From Collinsella aerofaciens (GTDB lineage: Bacteria > Actinomycetota > Coriobacteriia > Coriobacteriales > Coriobacteriaceae), in the NCBI RefSeq assembly GCF_015554145.1, contig NZ_JADNHZ010000020.1:1-56565 (forward strand): 56,565 nucleotides of DNA, read 5' to 3'. Under the pieces are notes generated by a model. It was not told the origin of the DNA and searched no databases. It worked only from the letters and a program-made list of their open reading frames with translations. This document shows, in pieces, positions 52,632 to 56,565 of this stretch (position 1 is its first letter; the number at the start of each line of letters is the position of its first letter). Made by a program: the position numbers and the translations under genes.

Positions 52632-53948
52632 ATGGGGGAATTCGTGCCGCGGCCCAAAAAGCTCGGAGGGAACATTCCATGCTTAGACAGTCCTGAGCTC
52701 GCACGAAAGCGCCAGAAGGCACTTTCGGCTCGTGCGGAACTGCGCGCGGAACGACTCCTCCGAGCGGAGTCGAACCTCGAAGCCCCGGTCGAAACGCAGG
52801 CTGACGGGGTTCCGCTTTTCCGCATAAGCGACCTGTCGGCGGGCTACGACAAGAAGGTCGTAGTCGGAGGCGTCGATCTGGAGGTTCGCGCGGGCGACGT
52901 TGTGGCGCTCATCGGGCCGAACGGCTCGGGCAAGTCGACCATCTTGAAAACCATCACACGCCATCTGGCACCGCTTGCCGGCGCGGTCGAGCTCGACGGG
53001 CGGGAGATTTCCCGATGGAAGACGGCGGAGTTCGCAAGGAACCTTGCCGTTATGCTGACAGATCGCCCCCGGACCGAGCTCCTCACCTGCCGCGATATCG
53101 TAGAGGCGGGAAGGCATCCCTACACCGGGCGAATGGGCACACTCTCGCCCGACGACCATAGTCGGGTCGACGAGGCCATGAAAACCGCACATGTGGAAGA
53201 GCTCGCCGAGCGCGACTTCATGCAGATAAGCGACGGGCAACGCCAGCGCGTCATGCTCGCACGCGCCATCGCGCAGGATCCGCGTGTGCTCGTGCTCGAC
53301 GAGCCCACGTCGTATCTCGATATCCGCTACCAGATCGACCTGCTGCGAATACTTCGACACCTTGCGAAATCGCGGAATGTGGCTGTCATCATGTCCATCC
53401 ACGAACTCGAGCTCGCGCAGAAAAGCGCCGACAAGGTGATTTGCGTGAAGGACGGCCGGGTCTTCCGCGCCGGCGTACCCGAGGACATATTCACGCGCGA
53501 GACGATTGGCGAGCTCTACGGCCTTCAGCATGGCACCTTCAACGAGCGCTTCGGCAGCGTGGAAATTGGGCGCCCGCACGGCGATGCGCACACGTTCGTC
53601 ATCGCCGGCGCAGGTACGGGGTCGGCTGTGTTTCGCCAGCTCATCCGGCAGGGCAAGGCGTTCTACACGGGCGTTCTGCACGAAGGGGACATCGACTGCG
53701 AGCTCGCGCGCGACCTGGCGGCGGAATGCGTGGCCGAGCGCGCCTTCGAGCCGATCGGGGATAAAACCATAGCCCGCGCCAAAGAGCTCCTCGTCCACTG
53801 CGCGCGCCTTATCGTGTGCCCCGCCGCCTTCGGCACCATTAACGCCCGCAACGCAGAGCTCGTCGAGTTCGCACGCTCGCACGGTATCGAGGTCATGCGA
53901 GCGTGCGAAGGCGCATCGGAGGATTCCCAATTGGGGTGGAAAGGATAA
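52632..53948 (+). CDS. ABC transporter ATPase (BtuD/FecE type) with N- and C-terminal extensions
   Basis: This 438-residue protein contains an ATPase core from about residue 62: LIGPNGSGKSTILKTI (Walker A), LLTCRDIVEAGRHPYTGRMG, ISDGQRQRVMLARAI and VLVLDEP with SIHELE. After residue 300 a roughly 130-residue extra domain (HTFVIAGAGTGSAVFRQLIR ... GVLHEGDIDC) of a type seen on some corrinoid transporter ATPases follows. Residues about 10-45 are encoded by the hairpin repeat at 52661-52765. No ATG, GTG or TTG start lies in frame between the repeat and the core, so translation must begin at or before the repeat. The stop ends the riboswitch operon. Confidence 0.9.
   Translation: MGEFVPRPKKLGGNIPCLDSPELARKRQKALSARAELRAERLLRAESNLEAPVETQADGVPLFRISDLSAGYDKKVVVGGVDLEVRAGDVVALIGPNGSGKSTILKTITRHLAPLAGAVELDGREISRWKTAEFARNLAVMLTDRPRTELLTCRDIVEAGRHPYTGRMGTLSPDDHSRVDEAMKTAHVEELAERDFMQISDGQRQRVMLARAIAQDPRVLVLDEPTSYLDIRYQIDLLRILRHLAKSRNVAVIMSIHELELAQKSADKVICVKDGRVFRAGVPEDIFTRETIGELYGLQHGTFNERFGSVEIGRPHGDAHTFVIAGAGTGSAVFRQLIRQGKAFYTGVLHEGDIDCELARDLAAECVAERAFEPIGDKTIARAKELLVHCARLIVCPAAFGTINARNAELVEFARSHGIEVMRACEGASEDSQLGWKG
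52661..52765 (-). repeat. Structured hairpin repeat, family 1, copy 3, inside a gene
   Basis: In reverse orientation this stretch carries the same core as the intergenic copies: AGTTCCGCACGAGCCG (52726-52741), an inner stem AAAGTGCC/GGCGCTTT around TTCT, and CGTGCGAGCTCAGGACTGT. Outer arms GCTCGGAGG and CCTCCGAGC pair, with TTCC/GGAA inside. It lies wholly in the 5' part of the ABC ATPase frame, adding about 35 residues without breaking it. Confidence 0.82.
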
Positions 53949-53968
53949 ACTGGACTTTCTTTTAAGGA

Positions 53969-54208
53969 TCCTCAGGCTACAGCTCCTACGCCGGCGAGGT
54001 CTACAAGGCGCCGGAGAACCTCGTAAACAGGAATTTCCACGCCGACGAGCCCAACCTGCTGTGGCTCACCGACATCACCGAGTTCAGGCTCCCGGGCGGC
54101 GAGAAGGTCTACCTGAGCCCGGTCATCGACTGCTTCGGCGGGATGCTCGTCGCCTGGTCGATCGGGCTGCACCCCGACAAGCGCCTCGCGAACTCGAGCC
54201 TGCGCCTA
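53969..54208 (+). mobile_element. IS3-family transposase (OrfB) fragment
   Basis: One open frame without start or stop reads GYSSYAGEVYKAPENLVNRN, then FHADEPNLLWLTDITEF and VYLSPVIDCFGGMLVAWSIG, ending LHPDKRLANSSLRL. This is the integrase core of an IS3/IS150-type OrfB with the first Asp (LTDIT) and second Asp (VIDCF) of the DDE triad. The third acidic residue and both ends are missing. It begins 20 bases after the ABC ATPase stop and runs into the 3' end of the tetR gene, marking the right edge of the cobalamin island. Confidence 0.88.
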
Positions 54209-54817
54209 ATCCAAGCGAGATTCCAAACTCGAAAGGCCATTGAGAGTCAGGTCGTTGGCGACCTCCGAGACACGCTCGATAGGAACCGAACCGTCAGACA
54301 GCGCCCACGTGCGATAGATACCGATAATACCGGACAGCAAAAACGCCAGATAGTAATCGAACATCTCGTCCTTGAGGCCGTGGGGCAGCAAGTCGCGCTC
54401 GGCAATCTCATGCTCGAGCGGCACACGAAGACGAGCCATAAAATCATCGAGCGGAATATTCTCGATCAGCTGACGATTGAGCACCAGGTTGTTGCATAGC
54501 GCCTCGTTAATGGTTTTAAAGAAGGTCGCCGCCGCGCCCAGGGCGCGCTCGTTGGTGTCGCCGTTCATGGAAGCAAGCGTTTTCTCGACCGAGTCGACAA
54601 TCATCTCCACCACATCGACGGCAATGGCATCGAGCAGGCCGTCAACCGTACCAAAGTGAACGTAAAAGGTCTTGCGGTCGACATTGGCCTCGCGCGCGAT
54701 GGCACTCACCGTAATGTCTGCCAGCGGCTTTTCCATGAGCAGGCGCTCGAAAGCGGAAAGGATGGCATTGCGGCTGCGAACGATGCGGCGATCAATACGC
54801 GGTTTGCTGGTGGCCAT
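54206..54817 (-). CDS. TetR-family transcriptional regulator
   Basis: This 203-residue repressor has an N-terminal helix-turn-helix: AILSAFERLLMEKPLADITV, then SAIAREANVDRKTFYVHFGT. The C-terminal helical ligand domain is not recognisable by motif. GAAGGGA precedes the ATG at 54817, with 54844 a less likely start. The last residues (SSLESRLD) read into the IS3 fragment junction, so the original C-terminus may be altered. Without the cobalamin island it would lie next to, and converge on, the MacAB-like operon, a plausible but untested target. Confidence 0.88.
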   Translation of the reverse strand: MATSKPRIDRRIVRSRNAILSAFERLLMEKPLADITVSAIAREANVDRKTFYVHFGTVDGLLDAIAVDVVEMIVDSVEKTLASMNGDTNERALGAAATFFKTINEALCNNLVLNRQLIENIPLDDFMARLRVPLEHEIAERDLLPHGLKDEMFDYYLAFLLSGIIGIYRTWALSDGSVPIERVSEVANDLTLNGLSSLESRLD

Positions 54818-54933
54818 GGGCGCGTCCCTTCGATATGCGGGCATTCATCAACAGATGAGAGATAATCTACGTAAGAGGATTATCCCCCATACAGCACAAA
54901 TATGCCCCGCATCATGAAGAACGCACGACTGCC

Positions 54934-56241
54934 CTACTGCGACTTAGGGTGCTTCTTCTTATTGAGTGCCGACGGAGATACGCGAATACCGTCGCCTGTC
55001 TGGCGCACATAGGCTTTATGAGCCGGCTTAGCGGTCCCAGAAGCCTTCTGAGCGTGCTTCTTGGGATCAACGGTAACCGCATTCGTGGGGTGCGGCTTAG
55101 TGGGCGCAGAGGGCGTCTGAGACGTGCGGCCGAGTTTGCGCATCACGCGATCCCAGCGCGCATGGATGCTCTCGTTGTGGGCGCTCTTAAGTCCCAGCAG
55201 GGGCGCAGCCAAAATGGTCGGCGCAATAAACGTAATGAGGCGCCACAGCAGATAGCCGGCGGTCGAAGCCGACCCAAAGAAATGACCCAAGAACAATGCA
55301 AAGCCGCCCTCAGCGCCACCAGTTCCACCGGGCAAGGGAACCGCAGAGCTCAGCAGCTGGACAAAGGCACTCGCGGCCATGACCGAGAAAAAGTCGACCT
55401 CGTGATGGCCAAAGGCAAGCATCAGGAAATACGGCACCAGATAGAAAAACGCGAGCTGCAGCATGGTGATAAACACGGTGAGCAGCATGGAAGAAAAATG
55501 TCCGGCCGAAAGCTTGAACTTCTCGGAGAAGGAGTAGATCTCGCCGTCGACAAACGTGCGCCATCCCTCGATCTTAGTGGCCGAGACACCTATGCGCTCG
55601 AGCCAATTGATGATGCAATGGGCGACGCGCGTGACGGTCTTAGGCATGAGCGCGACGGCGAAGATGCCCAGCAAGATGCAGCAGTGCCCACCAAAGCTAA
55701 AGACGCACAGCAGCGTCATGTCGCCATAGCGCTCGGCAAAAAACGGCATGCGAGCAAGCAATAGGATAGCGCCCCAGGCAACAAGGCCAAACTGATACAC
55801 GATAAAACGCGTGAACTGCGTGGCGCCGGCCTCGCCGACATTTTGGCCCGCTTTGGTCAGGCGGTAGATCTGGGCAGGCGTAGAGCCCATCATCATGGGT
55901 GTCAGATTACCAAAGAAGATGCCACTCGCCTCGACCGAAATGAGGTCGCGGATACCGACGGGCGAATTGGGATCGAGCCAAACGGCAATCGCGTACGCCA
56001 CGATACCAAAAAAGAGGTATAGAAACATGCAGAAGCATGCAGCGAGGAGCCAGGGCGCCTGGACGCTCGACATAGCAGCCCAGAACTGCCCCATCTGCCC
56101 GGTTACCACCAGATAGACGATATAACCCACCAGCACAACGCCGATAAAGATTGCGCCGCGGCGTGCGCTCTTATTGTCATCGCCGCCCGAGGCCTCAACC
56201 TCGACCTGGGGCTTAGACGTATGCTGAGAGGACTCCGTCAT
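54934..56241 (-). CDS. Flippase-like integral membrane protein (LPG synthase TM region / UPF0104)
   Basis: This 435-residue protein has a polar N-terminus and about eight hydrophobic segments, the first GAIFIGVVLVGYIVYLVVTG near residue 30. Family-type sequences include VSVEASGIFFGNLTPMMMGSTPAQIYRL-like spacing (ISVEASGIFFGNLTPMM) and SSAVPLPGGTGGAEGGFALF near residue 305. It fits the AglD/MprF-flippase-like PF03706 group, probably moving a lipid or lipid-linked precursor across the membrane. A basic tail of about 85 residues (KKHAQKASGTAKPAHK) follows. AAGGAG precedes the ATG at 56241. Confidence 0.85.
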   Translation of the reverse strand: MTESSQHTSKPQVEVEASGGDDNKSARRGAIFIGVVLVGYIVYLVVTGQMGQFWAAMSSVQAPWLLAACFCMFLYLFFGIVAYAIAVWLDPNSPVGIRDLISVEASGIFFGNLTPMMMGSTPAQIYRLTKAGQNVGEAGATQFTRFIVYQFGLVAWGAILLLARMPFFAERYGDMTLLCVFSFGGHCCILLGIFAVALMPKTVTRVAHCIINWLERIGVSATKIEGWRTFVDGEIYSFSEKFKLSAGHFSSMLLTVFITMLQLAFFYLVPYFLMLAFGHHEVDFFSVMAASAFVQLLSSAVPLPGGTGGAEGGFALFLGHFFGSASTAGYLLWRLITFIAPTILAAPLLGLKSAHNESIHARWDRVMRKLGRTSQTPSAPTKPHPTNAVTVDPKKHAQKASGTAKPAHKAYVRQTGDGIRVSPSALNKKKHPKSQ

Positions 56242-56274
56242 GAGACTCCTTCTAACAGTCAAAGTATCTTGGAT

Positions 56275-56280
56275 ATTGTA
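56275..56280 (-). promoter_or_regulatory. Possible -10 box of the flippase-like gene
   Basis: TACAAT on the minus strand lies 33 bases before the ATG. The upstream -35 is not clear. Confidence 0.3.
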
Positions 56281-56344
56281 CCCGTAAGGGCCATAGGCAG
56301 AACGCAAAGCTCTGGTTCAAACGGGAATTGCAGACGGTTGTTTG

Positions 56345-56380
56345 AAAATAAAAACCCGGGCTTCCATAGGAAGTCCGGGT
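56345..56380 (-). terminator. Terminator of the tRNA-Glu unit
   Basis: ACCCGGACTTCC pairs with the near-complement AAGCCCGGGT and is followed on the minus strand by TTTTTATTTTC, just after the tRNA-Glu genes. Confidence 0.88.
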
Positions 56381-56390
56381 ATCAGATGCG

Positions 56391-56466
56391 TGGTAGCCCG
56401 TACCAGATTCGAACTGGTGATCTCCGCCTTGAGAGGGCGGCGTCCTAAACCGCTAGACGAACGGGC
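56391..56466 (-). tRNA. tRNA-Glu(CTC), first copy
   Basis: The 76-base cloverleaf starts GCCCGTTCGTCTAGCGG and has anticodon loop CTCTCAA within a CGCC/GGCG stem, so the anticodon is CTC (GAG codons). The T-loop GTTCGAATC and an encoded CCA end are present. It is identical to the copy 23 bases upstream. Confidence 0.95.
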
Positions 56467-56489
56467 CATAAGCCTCAGCAGAAAAGAAG

Positions 56490-56565
56490 TGGTAGCCCGT
56501 ACCAGATTCGAACTGGTGATCTCCGCCTTGAGAGGGCGGCGTCCTAAACCGCTAGACGAACGGGC
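56490..56565 (-). tRNA. tRNA-Glu(CTC), second copy
   Basis: A complete 76-base gene identical in sequence to the first copy, ending exactly at the window edge. The two are probably processed from one transcript that ends at the terminator at 56345-56380. Confidence 0.95.

Overview
The window looks like a chromosomal segment of a high-GC actinobacterium of the class Coriobacteriia, most probably a Collinsella species (inferred from protein style, codon use, the Firmicute-like glgC/glgD pair and gene order; no database search was possible).

Layout. (1) 83-1423, minus: thiamine pyrophosphokinase and a HAD phosphatase. (2) 1755-14771, plus: a glycogen cluster glgB-glgP-glgC-glgD-glgA, then a fused GH13/GH77 debranching-glucanotransferase enzyme. 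TTGGTAAAACG-type operators precede both glgB and the fused enzyme. (3) 14860-26095: FmdB-like zinc ribbon, a minus housekeeping run priA-def-fmt-rsmB, gltX (minus), metK and L-serine dehydratase (plus). Intergenic gaps here carry several unrelated families of long hairpin repeats. (4) 26245-31489, plus: L,D-transpeptidase and a MacAB-like efflux operon. (5) 31614-54208: a cobalamin island. Seventeen minus-strand genes (cbiF-D-L-G-H-ET-A, cobT-U-S, a CobU-like/CobC fusion, cbiB, cobD, cbiP, btuR, cbiC, cbiJ) are packed with overlapping or abutting ends. A divergent plus operon behind a cobalamin riboswitch encodes an exported cobaltochelatase CbiK, a small lipoprotein and a BtuFCD/FecBCD-type ABC transporter. 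The island has a decayed IS21-type transposase fragment at its left edge and an IS3-type fragment at its right edge. (6) 54206-56565, minus: TetR regulator, a flippase-like membrane protein and two identical tRNA-Glu(CTC) genes.

How it works together. The glycogen genes cover ADP-glucose formation (GlgC/GlgD), chain elongation (GlgA), branching (GlgB), phosphorolysis (GlgP) and remodelling (GH13-GH77). The cobalamin island encodes nearly the whole anaerobic route from sirohydrochlorin to adenosylcobalamin plus a tetrapyrrole/metal-type importer. Uroporphyrinogen methyltransferase and lower-ligand (DMB) synthesis genes are not in the window.

The most novel signal I see is a hairpin element present three times (17772-17907, 24344-24464, 52661-52765). 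Its core sequences are conserved while its paired arms differ between copies in a compensatory way. The third copy lies inside the reading frame of the ABC ATPase. A second unusual feature is the histone-H1-like Lys/Ala/Thr/Pro tails on both GlgB and GlgA.
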